DNA of 64,000 nt from Emiliania huxleyi CCMP1516 (taxonomy: Eukaryota > Haptophyta > Isochrysidales > Noelaerhabdaceae), in NCBI RefSeq assembly GCF_000372725.1, contig NW_005199363.1, positions 197,031 to 261,030 of the forward strand, in the 5' to 3' direction. Shown in pieces: positions 39,640 to 49,675 of the stretch; position 1 is the stretch's first letter, and each line of letters opens with the position of its first letter. Below the pieces are notes generated by a model. The model was not told the DNA's origin and made no database searches. It saw only the letters and a program-made list of their open reading frames with translations. Made by a program: the position numbers and the translations under genes.

Positions 39640-41183
39640 GCGGCGCAGTGGGTGAAGGGAAGCTTGAGCCTCAACGGCGGCCGGACTGCACCTTGCACCT
39701 TCCTGGCATCTGCGAGACCTCGAGAGAAGCGCCCGGAGACAGGGCCCAAGTCGAGAAGTGGCTTTCTTTCGCGAGCAATGCACCTAACCTAACCTTCTAT
39801 GCTGGCTGCGCGAAGAAAAGAAGATTCCGTGCACGGCCGCTCACGCCGCCTCGCCCGCGCCTCCGCCTCCCTCCACCTCCCCCACACACACCGCCGCCGC
39901 CGCCGCTCACGCCGCCGCCGCCCCCCACCTCGTCCACGCCTCCGCCAGCCTCACGCTCCCTTTCCCGCCGCAACCCTCTCCTTCGCCGCCCCCCGTCCCC
40001 ACCGCCCCCCTACTCCACCCCTCGCCCTCCCCCCTGCCCTACCAAACCACCCACCGCCCGCCCATGCCGACTTCCACCCTCCCGCCGACCTCCCCGCTTC
40101 CCGCCCCTCCGCCTTCGCCATCCCCCATCTGTGCGTTCCACGTCTCTCCGCCCGCTCCCTCCCGCTTGGCGCCCATCCCGCCTTCCGCCCTCGTCCTCCG
40201 CCCCTGCCCTGGCTGGCCTGGGTGGCATCTCCTCATCATCACGCGCCAAGTGGGAGGGAAGTGGACGGGGCCCTGAGCCGACCCAGCCGCCAAACGGAAT
40301 GGGGCGCCCAACACGTGCCGGATTACTGTGCCTTCCCCGGGCACAGCCTTTCGGTTCGTGAAGGGTCGGTGCGTGTCGTGACCCCCTGGAACACCCGTGC
40401 CCCCGCACCATCTCCGTTGCTCGGTTGCTTAACCTTGCCACCACCGGGAGCGGCCAGGGCTTCATAGACTCGGTCGAGAGACCCCAGATTGGCATCCATG
40501 CCTTTCTGGACAGGGTGGCCCGCCACAACGACCCCTGGAATTGCGACTCGCCGCTTTCCTCCCGCTGTGATCCTTGCGTGAGCTCTGTGTCTTGATTTGC
40601 CAACAACATACCTAACACCGTGCACGGCTTGGATGCACTTGGTCTTGGAGCACTTGGAGTGCAGTCGGCAACCTCACATCCAGGGCCGGGGAGCTAAGAA
40701 GCGCACCCAGCGAGCCGGATGATCGGCATCGGGCTACGGGCTAGAGAGCCCTGACCCCTAGCTAGGGGGGGTGCGCATTCGCAGGGAGAAGAAAGAAAGA
40801 AAACAGACAACCCAAACGAGGGATAGGGGAGGAGGACAGGGTCCACACCTGCACGAGCAGGATTTTGGAAGGACGATGAGGGGGACAGGTGGGCTCTCCT
40901 GCTCCTGGCAAGGGACACGACAGGCTCGCAGCGCGGTGCACGGTGGAATCCCAACTCCACTGGCGGTCTCATCTCAGTCTAGCGACCTTCCTCCGGCTTC
41001 TCACCGGCAGTCTCCCACTACCACAGGCACACTGACACAGGGGTGGCAGGGGCGGCGGCATGAGTCTCCCACATACTATGCGGGCCTCACTAGAGGTGCG
41101 GCCATTCGCAGGGAGGGGTCCCGTACCATGCGGAACCGACCCTATCCAGTGCTCAAGTGCTCAAGTGACGTGGGTGAAATCTC
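39640..41183. other. Intergenic, repeat-bearing
   Basis: Pro-rich open frames at 39.8-40.3 kb on both strands look compositional. An ACTTGGAGTGCAG-family repeat with its AACAACATACC block lies at 40578-40700. A 55-bp block at 40806-40868 (GGACAGGGTCCACACCTGCA) is the inverse of 57643-57702. Confidence 0.45.
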
Positions 41184-42485
41184 ATGTTTCGAATGTTTCG
41201 CGCGTCCTCACACTCACAAAAACAGGGCACAATGCTCTGGGACACCTTCGACCCGACGGCCGCCCCTACGTTCCTTCCCCGGCCGCCGGTGCCGCTCGCC
41301 GGCGCACCGCAGGCCGCGCACGGCCTGCGCGACGCTTGGCGCTCGGCCGCCGCGAGCTTTGGCTCCGCCGTGAGGTGCCACGCGGCCCTCTCGGGCGACG
41401 CCTACGGCTTTGGCTCCTATCTGAAGAGCCTGGTCAAGGGCATCAGCACCGCCGTGTCGCACGCCTGGCTGCCGCATCCGATCCGGCTGCACGCTGCGCT
41501 GCGCACAAGGACAGACGTGACCCGGGCGCCGTTTTGGTTGGAGCTGTCACCCTCCCAGCGTGCAGCTTGCCGGCGTGGCGAGCTGGGCTGCATCTTTGAG
41601 CCCATCCTGAGCAGCAGCAGGCCGCTGCCGCCCTGCGCGGCGGCGCCACCAGCGCCGGTGAGCGAAACGAGGAGAAACGGCTCGTGGCGGCATCAGACGT
41701 TGGCGCAGAGCTACGGCGGCATCAAGCGGAGCTACCCACTGCTAGAGCTGCCCTTTTGGAGGAGCTGCATCCTCCTCGGCCGGCTGCTGCGGCCAAACGC
41801 GGCCGTGGCCAGGGCCGTCTCAGATGAGAAGGCAAAGATGGGCCTGCGGGGGGCGCCTCGCCCGTGGCTGGCATTGCACATGCGCCGAGGCGACTCGTGC
41901 AGAAAGGGGAGGGCCTTTGGACGGAATTGCTCTTCGGGCGCGGAGTACGCGCAGCGGGTGGCGCAGATGGTTGCGCTCTACCGATACCGCACCGTCTTTG
42001 TGGCGACCGACTCGGATTCCGCCCTCGGCGACCTGCGGCGGGCGATCCCGCTCGTGGGGGGCTGGCCGGGCGCGACGGTCGTCACGCGTGCCGCGGGCTC
42101 GAGAAAGGACGGGCGGCGGCAGGAGCGGAACATCGAGCAACTGCTAGACCGGGGGGAGGTGGACCCGTGGGAGGAGTTCCACGGCTTTCTCACCGACGTG
42201 CTCCTGATGGCCGAGTGCGACGGCATGGTGGGCAAGTTCACCAGCTCAATCGACCGGCTGGTCTACCCGCTCATGGTCCAGCGCGCGGGCCGTCCGGTCC
42301 CGTACTACTCGCTCGACACGCCCTGGAGCGATGAGGCGCCGATGCTCTACGATCCAACCTCGGGCGCCTTCACCAAGGCGTGCTGCCGCGGCGGCTCGCC
42401 GCGGTGGGGCGACAAGCAGAGGTGCTTCCCCTCAAAGCAGCAGGTGATGAGCTGGCAGCGGCGAGGACCGACGTGGTGCCCGTAG
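41184..42485 (+). CDS. Fucosyltransferase-like protein (GT23/FUT8 type), 433 aa
   Basis: Single exon from ATG 41184; the ATG at 41232 (MLWDTFDPT) is an alternative. The C-terminal half carries the donor-site pattern of alpha-1,6/O-fucosyltransferases: PWLALHMRRGDSCRKG, YRTVFVATDSDSALGDLRR and FLTDVLLMAECDGMVGKFTS followed by SIDRLVYPLM. The N-terminal half (DAWRSAAASFGSA... GFGSYLKSLVKG) is less conserved. No transmembrane anchor is evident, so either an upstream exon is missing or the enzyme is soluble. Role in glycan fucosylation is inferred from motifs. Confidence 0.7.
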   Translation: MFRMFRASSHSQKQGTMLWDTFDPTAAPTFLPRPPVPLAGAPQAAHGLRDAWRSAAASFGSAVRCHAALSGDAYGFGSYLKSLVKGISTAVSHAWLPHPIRLHAALRTRTDVTRAPFWLELSPSQRAACRRGELGCIFEPILSSSRPLPPCAAAPPAPVSETRRNGSWRHQTLAQSYGGIKRSYPLLELPFWRSCILLGRLLRPNAAVARAVSDEKAKMGLRGAPRPWLALHMRRGDSCRKGRAFGRNCSSGAEYAQRVAQMVALYRYRTVFVATDSDSALGDLRRAIPLVGGWPGATVVTRAAGSRKDGRRQERNIEQLLDRGEVDPWEEFHGFLTDVLLMAECDGMVGKFTSSIDRLVYPLMVQRAGRPVPYYSLDTPWSDEAPMLYDPTSGAFTKACCRGGSPRWGDKQRCFPSKQQVMSWQRRGPTWCP

Positions 42486-42928
42486 AGCTGAAGAGGGAGA
42501 GCGTTTAGAGGGCAGGGATGTGTATGATACGTCATTATGTCTTCACTATGTACACCGTACTCTAAGCGCTCTGCAGGACTGCAGCGTAGGCCGTGGTTAG
42601 CTCTCTCTCGCCGCATCGATCGCCGCTCGTGTGGTGCGGGGGGCGTGACAACGAGGCCATACCGCACGGCGCTTGGCGGGGCGGGGGGGGTGGGGGGGCG
42701 AAGGCCGAAGCCGCGAAGCGGGCTCGTCGCCTTGTCCGTGGGCCCGGCTTCCGTGTCGCGTGTGCGTGTCGACATACGACACTGTGATATGTGTCGTTCG
42801 CGCTGTCGTACTGTCGACCCGTGGAGGTTTGTAACTCAAACGTTTGACACCGCAAGTAAACACATTGTGTCTAACCGCCGGGACCGGGCGCGGGAAGCCC
42901 GTCCGGGTCCGGTCAACACTCACAGCTC
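42486..42928. other. Intergenic, convergent ends
   Basis: Between the stops of the fucosyltransferase-like and PIF1 genes. No exon seen. Confidence 0.4.
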
Positions 42929-45225
42929 TCAGAGGCAGCCCACCTGGCGGTAAAAGGCAAGCACCTCCGGGTGCGCCTTGACGACGGCTTGGGTCACGGC
43001 GGCCCCGCGAATCCACAGACCCACGAGCGAGGTGACGCGACTCAGGGCCACGTACACCTGGCCAAAGTCGAAGGCGTCGGAGAGCATGAGCTCGGCGCGC
43101 GAGAGGGACATGCCCTGCGACTTGTGCACGGTCAGTGCCCAAGCCAGCTTGAGGGGCCACGCGATGCGCACGACGGCGCCGCCGGGCCCCGCCTGGAAGA
43201 AGGAGGCGGGCTGCACGGCGAGCCGCTGCCCGCTGTCGAACTGGACGACGGGGCAGAGGTACTTGCCGGCGGGAACGCCGTATGGGTCGCAATGCACCTC
43301 CTGGTGGGGAGGGGTGCGGGGCGAGGGGTGAGGGGTGAGGGGTGAGGGGTGAGGGGCGAGGGGCGAGGGGTGAGGGGTGAGGGATGAGGGGTGAGGGGTG
43401 AGGGATGAGGGGGTGTCTGCAGTGCCTCGAAGCCGGCGACCACCCCGCGCGAGCCGTTGACGAGCCTAGAGACGAGACGGGAAGGCGCGTCTGAGAGGTG
43501 CAGCAGTGCCACGCCCCCCCCTCGAGCCGCCAGGCGAGCACCGCAGCTCGGGCATGTTCTTGGTCAGCAGGCACTGCGCGCCGCGCTTGAGGTCGAGCCG
43601 GCTGACCGCCTTCTTCTCTACGAGCTCGCTCAGACGCTTCTTTGCGTCGGCGGGGTACTCTCCCTGCGCATTGAGTGGCGCAGTCGACGGGGCGTGAGGG
43701 GAAACGGCTGGGGCGAGGGGGTTGGCCGTGGGGTTGGCCGTGGGAAGGGTACCTTGAAGAGGTCGGTCGCCGCGAAGCTGGTGGCGGCGCCGGGCAGCTC
43801 GGCGAGGCGCGCCGCGTTCTCGGCGTCGACGTTCAGGTTCTTGCAGTAGAGCTTGGTGGGGAGGATGCCTGTACAGAGGTTCAGAGACGGTGAGGCGAGG
43901 CCCTCCTGCCCTGGTTGGGAGGAGGTTGCGGGAGGAGGTTGCCGTCGTCGGGCTGCGGCTTGACGCCGATGTGGCAGGCGGCGAGTTCGGCCGTCGTCTC
44001 GGGCGTGCAGACGCCGACGCGGACAGAGTTGAGGAGGCCGATAAAGGGGAGGTCGCCTGGGAGGAGCCGGGCGAGGAGTGAGAGAGCTCTGTGTGCCGCC
44101 CCGCTGGCCGGGCGGCGGAGGGGGCGGTCCACCGGACTGTCGCACGATCGTCTTGAGCTCGATGGTCTGCACGCCCGCCTCGCGCCAGGCGCGGGACGCG
44201 AACGCGAAGCTCGTGTTGTACTGCCCGAGCGAGACGGGCGGCAGCTGCGGGGCGGGCAAAGGGAGGGCGTCAGGGAGGGCGGCGGCTGTCTCGCAGGCGT
44301 CTCGGAAGTGGCTCTAATGACGGGCCGCGCCTGCAGAAGCTCGCCGCAGAAGAGAAGTGTCTCGGAAGTGGCTCTAGGAAGTGGCTCTAGGAAGTGGCTC
44401 GGAAGTGGCTCGCGCCTGCAGAAAGTCGCCGCAGAAGAGAAGCTGCAGGCCGCCAAAAGGGAGGTGGGGCGCGTGGCGGACGGTGCGGCCGATCTGGTCG
44501 AGCGCGTCGAGCAGCAAGCTGTCGAGCATGGAGATCTCGTCGATGATCAGGCAGCGCGCCAGCCGCCAGCGCCCCTGCGCCGCCACGTTGCCCTCAACCT
44601 TTTGGAGCAGCGCCTGCGCGCCGCCTTTTCCGAGCCCAATCCCGCTCCACGAGTGGATGGTGACGCCCTGCACGTGCGACGCGGCGATGCCGGTGGGCGC
44701 GCACACGGCGACCTGCTCGGGCATCCTGCGCTCGAGCTCCTGAATGATGTAGCGCAGCAGGAACGACTTGCCGACGCCGGCGGCGCCGGTGAGGAACGCA
44801 TTCGTCCCGGCGAGGACGATCTGTGCGGCGGCGGCCTGCTCGGGGTTGAGCGCCTCGCGGGCGATGGGCGGGGCCGCCGCGGCGGGTGGCATCGCCGCGG
44901 TGACGCTCGCCGCGGTGGACGGCTGCTTGGCGGCGCGAGACGCGGCCGCGGCGGGAGCCTTGCGCTTTGCTGGCGCGGCGGCCGCAGGGAGCGCCGCCGC
45001 GGCCGACTTCAAGTGCCCCGAGCAGATGCGGACGATGTCGTCGCCAAACTTCTGGACTTTGGCGCGGCCGAAGCCCTTGACGGCCGCGAGCTCAAAGGTT
45101 GAGTGCGGGCATGCTGCAACCAGCGCGTCGAGCTCCGCGTTGGAGAAGACGCAAAACGCCGGCTGCGAGAGTGCCGCAGCCTTGGAGGAGCGGTAAGAGC
45201 GCAGCGCGGCGTGGAGCTCAGACAT
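42929..45225 (-). CDS. PIF1: HRDC-PIF1 helicase, 560 aa, seven exons
   Basis: Exons 45225-44416, 44244-44133, 44056-43943, 43868-43753, 43663-43545, 43465-43426 and 43300-42929 join in frame; donors are GC, GT, GC, GT, GC, GC. Residues 5-68 form an HRDC domain (LRSYRSSKAAALSQPAFCVF... VKGFGRAKVQKFGDDIVRI), normally found in RecQ helicases. The PIF1 core follows: Walker A GAAGVGKS (147-154), CAPTGIAASHV, Walker B LIIDEISML, FCGDFLQ, TIELKTIVRQSG, LVNGSRGVVAGFE and the C-terminal WALTVHKSQGMSL plus GQVYVALSRV. A 5'-3' DNA helicase for nuclear or organellar genome maintenance. The first intron contains a second, diverged copy of the end of exon 1. Confidence 0.9.
43301..43425. repeat. Intronic minisatellite in the PIF1 gene
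   Basis: Tandem GGGGTGA/GGGGCGA heptads fill PIF1 intron 6 almost completely. Confidence 0.9.
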
Positions 45226-45525
45226 GACGGCCAGTCACGCTGGACTGGCTGCGCCGGGCACGGGGCGCTTGCTCGTCCAGCCGGCGTCCGGGTCGTTCAA
45301 CACAACCCGCATATGGCGGGAGGGCGATTTCATACCAAGGCACCGGTGTAGGTGAGCCATTATTTTCTGCCGATGTAGCTAAGCGCCGACTATAGCTCCA
45401 AACCCAGATTCCATCCATCAAGCCTTTGTCTACTCGGCCAGCCAGCGTCTCGAGAGGGGGGGGGGGTCTCTCTTTTGATAACAAAACTGCCACAAAACAA
45501 AACGCCTCACCGTGGTCTGTGAGAT

Positions 45526-47343
45526 CTATAAACGATCTGAGTGACTCTCTGTACACGCACTCGACACTGGAGAAGGCGAGTCCACTCGAGACAGCGAGGA
45601 CGCTCGACAAGGCGAGTGGCACGAATTGCAATCCATGCACTTCGACCGCAAGCGTGGCGAGGACGGGGCGTCCGCACAGAAGACGCTACGCACAGCCTTG
45701 TTGAACGGCCTGTGATCTCCGAACGCCGCCTCAATGGAGGCAAGGATCTGCTCCCGGTCCCAGCGCTTCGAGCACGCCGCGTTGCTCACCTGAAATCTCG
45801 AGAGGTCGACGGCTTCGCCCCGCTCGTCCTTCTCTGTCTGGCCGCACACAGACTCCTCATCCTCGAGGCGTAGCACGTGGACGTCCTCGACCGACCCGCG
45901 CGTCGTCATGAAACAAAAGAGCTCGAGGATACACCACAGCCGAGAGACGTACGTGGGCCCAGCAAGGACAACAAAGGACGAGCACCCCGAAACGAAGATT
46001 GGGAGGCCGAGCAAGCTGCGCTGAATGTCATCTTGGTCGATGCAGGCCTTGTCGAACCAGATATGAGGCTCCCTGCCATTATGTTCCTCGAACTCTCGGG
46101 CCCATGATTGGAGGGCACGGAATCTGAGCGGCCCTCTGTCACTCCAGCTGTGAGAGATGAAGGCGTCGACCTCGCCAAACGTTGCCGGCCGGGACGTCGC
46201 TCGAAAGTACAGACGCTCCTCCTCGCCGCTCTGCGCCGACTCGAAATGCTCCTCGCGTAGGGCCGACCATGGCAACATGCGAAGCATGCGAACCGCCTCG
46301 AGCGTTCTTTGCTCGAACGCCCGTGGTGAGAGCCCAGATCGCATCAGAGCTGCAACAGCGACGAGTCCGTTCGCGTCGGATGGCAGCACCATGGACATCG
46401 CGCCGCGTTGGATGCGGCCGCGGTAGAGATAGACGGGCACCACGACGCATGTCCCGATCAGCGAGCCCCAGCAGCACTGCTGCAGAAAAAAGGGCACCGC
46501 GTCTCCAGCGAGCAGGTAGAGTGCTGCCTGGGGGTACCACACGAGCTGCCCTGCAAGCTGCGTGTAGAGATCCACACGCCAGAGGCGGCGGAGCGCGCCA
46601 CGGGTCGATGTCCGGTGGAGAAAACAGACCGAGAGATTCGCAAGCGTGAAGAAGGACCACCTCGGAAAGGTGCCGGCCATGAAGCAGACGATGGCTGTCG
46701 CTCTCGGGCTCCACTCAGCGGCTTCGGCCTCGGGAATGTACCGGTGCTTGAACATGTTGTAGTCGCTCGCTAGGCAAATTAGGCCCTGCACGACAGAGTA
46801 GGCTCCCACGGCGCACATTCCTTCCCGATCGACTGGGCGCAGCGCCAACAGTATCAGACGGGGAATTATGCCGTCGATTACCCCGAGGAGCGGTGCAGGC
46901 AGCGACCATTGCTCGTCGAACACCGCCTGGCTTCGCGTGGAGCTCATGTCCAAAAGCCATTTGATGTAGGCTGAGAGGTCAGTGACTGTGTAAATGGCCC
47001 ACGCACAACAGAGGGTAAAATACGTGATTGCGAGTCGCACTCGTACGTCAGCAGTGTGAGCTTTGCACAAGATGCTCACGATCTCAGCGTCGCCGACGCC
47101 CATATCCTGCCGCTCGCGCCGGAGCATGCACTTCGCCGTCACAGCGATGAGAAAGAGCAGCAGAGGTGTTAAGGCGACGATGGCGACGAACGTCCAGTAC
47201 ACTGCATCAGGCTGAGACTGCAACGTCTGAGACTGAGCGCTCCTGTTGTGTGGCTGCACGCTATCTGCATGCTCAATTTGGATCCACAGTGCGGGAGGCT
47301 GGGATGGCGGCGAGAGCCCTTGCGTGAGCACGACCAGCGGCAT
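45526..47343 (-). CDS. Seven-helix membrane protein with C-terminal TIR-like domain, 605 aa
   Basis: Single exon from ATG 47343 (MPLVVLTQG). A short N-terminal segment of about 48 aa is followed by seven hydrophobic helices at about 49-69 (TFVAIVALTPLLLFLIAV), 103-122, 150-168, 176-193, 215-243, 262-280 and 285-307. A C-terminal soluble region holds a TIR-like domain, about 390-485: VDAFISHSWSDRG, HIWFDKACIDQDDI, FVSGCSSFVVLAGPTYVS and RLWCILELFCF. The FISHSW opening, DKACIDQ and WC-x2-EL blocks are typical of TIR-like domains in protists and bacteria; a Glu in the last block is where NADase TIRs keep their catalytic residue. Function unknown; a receptor or signalling role is inferred from the layout. 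Confidence 0.8.
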   Translation of the reverse strand: MPLVVLTQGLSPPSQPPALWIQIEHADSVQPHNRSAQSQTLQSQPDAVYWTFVAIVALTPLLLFLIAVTAKCMLRRERQDMGVGDAEIVSILCKAHTADVRVRLAITYFTLCCAWAIYTVTDLSAYIKWLLDMSSTRSQAVFDEQWSLPAPLLGVIDGIIPRLILLALRPVDREGMCAVGAYSVVQGLICLASDYNMFKHRYIPEAEAAEWSPRATAIVCFMAGTFPRWSFFTLANLSVCFLHRTSTRGALRRLWRVDLYTQLAGQLVWYPQAALYLLAGDAVPFFLQQCCWGSLIGTCVVVPVYLYRGRIQRGAMSMVLPSDANGLVAVAALMRSGLSPRAFEQRTLEAVRMLRMLPWSALREEHFESAQSGEEERLYFRATSRPATFGEVDAFISHSWSDRGPLRFRALQSWAREFEEHNGREPHIWFDKACIDQDDIQRSLLGLPIFVSGCSSFVVLAGPTYVSRLWCILELFCFMTTRGSVEDVHVLRLEDEESVCGQTEKDERGEAVDLSRFQVSNAACSKRWDREQILASIEAAFGDHRPFNKAVRSVFCADAPSSPRLRSKCMDCNSCHSPCRASSLSRVDSPSPVSSACTESHSDRL

Positions 47344-47404
47344 TCGCTGCTCTTCAGCTGGCAAGGTTGTCGGCGAAACTGGCTGTGGTGCGTGAAGAGT
47401 TTTT

Positions 47405-47655
47405 TTTCAAACACCAAGGGCGTTTGCTCTGGCGAGACGTGAGGCGCATGCGCCCAGGAGGGGAGGGGGCATGCGTAACGACACTGCTAGAGATGCCTTT
47501 CGGGGCCCAGAGACAAAACTTCTGATGCCATGCGTGACCTAGTAGTGTCCCCAGCTATGGGCGTGTCCACGTTGGAGCCAGCCAGGTGTGGTGTGGGCGC
47601 GAGAATAGCTCCGCCCGTATGGAGGCAACCGATGCGAGTCGACTGGTGTGTGTCG
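47405..47655. repeat. 250-bp repeat upstream of the 7TM-TIR gene
   Basis: A near-identical copy lies at 51962-52212 in the same orientation (shared blocks include CGAGACGTGAGGCG, GAGATGCCTTTCGGGGCCCA, CCCCAGCTATGGGCGTGTCC). It begins 61 nt upstream of the 7TM-TIR start codon. Confidence 0.9.
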
Positions 47656-47758
47656 TCATCATCTGTCTAGCGTCCACCCATACCGCGTTGGAGACTTCAC
47701 CTTCCCACCTAACCTAACCTATTAAGGGGCCGAGGACAAGAGGCCGTTTGCCGCTTGC

Positions 47759-48865
47759 TTGTTCTTGATCTCTCTAGTTGTTTTGTTTGTTTTGATCTCT
47801 CCAGTTGAACAAAACAAGGACTGGTACGCGCACCAGGAGCTCGTCAAGGCGCGGGATGTGCACGTCAAGAACAACCCGTCCCTCGGAGACAGCGCCGTCA
47901 ACAACCGCGAAGCCGCGCGCTTCGTCTCCGCCTCAACGCCTTTCGCCGGCAAGGCCTTCGATGTCCGTGTCGACGGTACGTACGCCACCGCCCTCTCCTC
48001 CGACACCCTCCAAGACGAGCTCCAGCGAAAGCTCGGCCTTTGGCTCTCCGCGGCGCTTCCCACCCTTCGGGTCGCGCTCGAGCGGGGCATGCCAGTCGAT
48101 TTCTTCGGCGACTACCTTTACAACAAGGCCCACCACCGGCGGCCCCACGACGGCGTCCTCGCCGCCTGGGCGGACGCGATGCGCGCCCCGGCCAACGCGC
48201 CGGTCGTGCACGGCGACAAGGAGAAACCAGAGCTCACCCGGCAGTACAACGAGGGGTACAAGGTCGACCTCGCGGAACCCCATGCGGGACCGGGAGGATG
48301 CGATGACGTGAATGAAATCAAGCTCTGGACGCCCCTCCTCAAGACCTCCTCGCCGGGCGTTGGCAACGCCTCGAGTGGCGGCACGCCCGCCTCCGTTGGC
48401 CACTCCTACGCCTTCGGCAACACCGAAGAAAAGGCCCGCCGCCTAAACATGGGCTGCAAGGCGCGCGGGCAGCCCGGCCAACCCTTCGACCACAAGACCG
48501 GCCACGGCTACGTCAAGGCGCATCGCGGTTTCTACCACGACGCGATCTTTGTCAAGCGCAACAACTTCAACCTGCTGCTCCACGAGACGTTCGGCGGCGG
48601 CTTCTCGCCCACCGCCGTTCTCAAGCTGCGCCGCCTCGCGCGCAAAGTCGCGCGCGGCAGCGTTGACCGCACGGCCTACTCGCCCAAGTACTCGCTCTCT
48701 TTTTATGTCCCACCATGCAGAGCGCATCTCTCTCTCTGTTGTGCGAGGCGTGAACCGCGCCATTCGCTCTCACCTGGCAACCCTGTCTGCACGTCTCGCG
48801 CGCGCGTGAACAGGGCTCCAGGCCCCAAATTACGTGTGAGTGTTAGAGTTGTTTGGTATTGCTAA
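47759..48865 (+). CDS. Repeat-family frame of unknown function
   Basis: A long open frame with clear coding character: KDWYAHQELVKARDVHVKNN, DTLQDELQRKLGLWLSAALP, MPVDFFGDYLYNKAHHRRPH and GYVKAHRGFYHDAIFVKRNN. No ATG in this frame precedes the conserved part, so a 5' exon or truncation is likely. The last 50 codons look non-coding. I do not recognise the family. About 190 bp (48048-48235) recur inverted at 53698-53890, so the sequence belongs to something multi-copy. A GTGAGTGTTAG...GCTAAA motif follows at 48833. Confidence 0.4.
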   Translation: MFLISLVVLFVLISPVEQNKDWYAHQELVKARDVHVKNNPSLGDSAVNNREAARFVSASTPFAGKAFDVRVDGTYATALSSDTLQDELQRKLGLWLSAALPTLRVALERGMPVDFFGDYLYNKAHHRRPHDGVLAAWADAMRAPANAPVVHGDKEKPELTRQYNEGYKVDLAEPHAGPGGCDDVNEIKLWTPLLKTSSPGVGNASSGGTPASVGHSYAFGNTEEKARRLNMGCKARGQPGQPFDHKTGHGYVKAHRGFYHDAIFVKRNNFNLLLHETFGGGFSPTAVLKLRRLARKVARGSVDRTAYSPKYSLSFYVPPCRAHLSLCCARREPRHSLSPGNPVCTSRARVNRAPGPKLRVSVRVVWYC

Positions 48866-49100
48866 AAATCTCTCTCTCCCAGTTGATGCGCATCTTGCGC
48901 GCCTGCTTCTTGATGTTTTCGGCGTCGCCCGCCACCGCCGCCATGGAGATCTGCTGCGTGTGGTGGACGACAAGATTTTTTTGCAACTGTGAGCCAGCTC
49001 TAGCTAACATGAGCGCGCCGTCACGAACGATATTTTCTTTTTTTCACTCTTGGTAGCTAGCCGCGCCGCTCCAGGCCCACCAATCGCTGCCTCCCTCCGG

Positions 49101-49675
49101 ATGGGCAAGGACCGGCGGAAGGAGAAGGCAGAGGAGAGTGAGTCGCTCGGAAAGAAGGCTGACAAGTTTGGCAAGAAGGGCGACGGCAAGATTGCGCAGA
49201 ACCAGGGGCCAGACAAGTCGTTCACTCACCAGACCTGCCGGCATATCCTCGTACAGAAGCAGTCGGACGCGCTGCGGATAAGCGAAGAGATACACACGGG
49301 CAAAATCAGCTTCAACGAGGAGCGGCCGCCGCCGCGCGCCGAGCGCTCGCTGCGCTTCCCTCACTCAGTGGCGCCACCGGCACGTGCGTAGGCCGCCTTC
49401 AAATACTCCGAGGACAAGGCCGGCGCACACGGCCTTCTCGGCGACAAGGCCCAGAACGAGCTCGACCCCGACTTCTGGGCGGCTTCCATCAAGTGCAAGG
49501 AGGGAGACTGGCTGTGCGCGCCGCCTCACCTTCGACACCATTGCCCCACACTCTCTGCCACTCCGCACTCGCACCCACACGCGTTGCGACGCCGCGCAGG
49601 CGAGAACCCGTGAAGACGCAGTGGGGCTGGCACCTGATAATGGTGCAGGCGCGAATCACAAAGAAGAAGAAGTAG
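49101..49675 (+). CDS. PIN4: Parvulin-type peptidyl-prolyl isomerase, PIN4-like, about 143 aa
   Basis: Exons about 49101-49337, 49392-49510 and 49600-49675. A Lys/Glu-rich N-terminus (MGKDRRKEKAEESES...KKGDGK), like the basic leader of human Par14, precedes the rotamase fold: CRHILVQKQSDALRISEEI, FNE..AAFKYSEDKAGAHG and KEGDW|REPVKTQWGWHLIMV. The intron 2 donor is GC. The end of exon 1 is uncertain; the family expects FNE|AAFKYSED. Unlike most parvulins the GGDLGW segment is replaced by LLGDKAQNELDPDFW, so catalytic competence is doubtful. Likely cytosolic or nuclear. Confidence 0.75.

Noticed and set aside
39799-40467. Pro/Arg-rich open frames of 200-240 codons
   Set aside because: Simple C-rich composition, open in overlapping frames, no domain and no splice logic.
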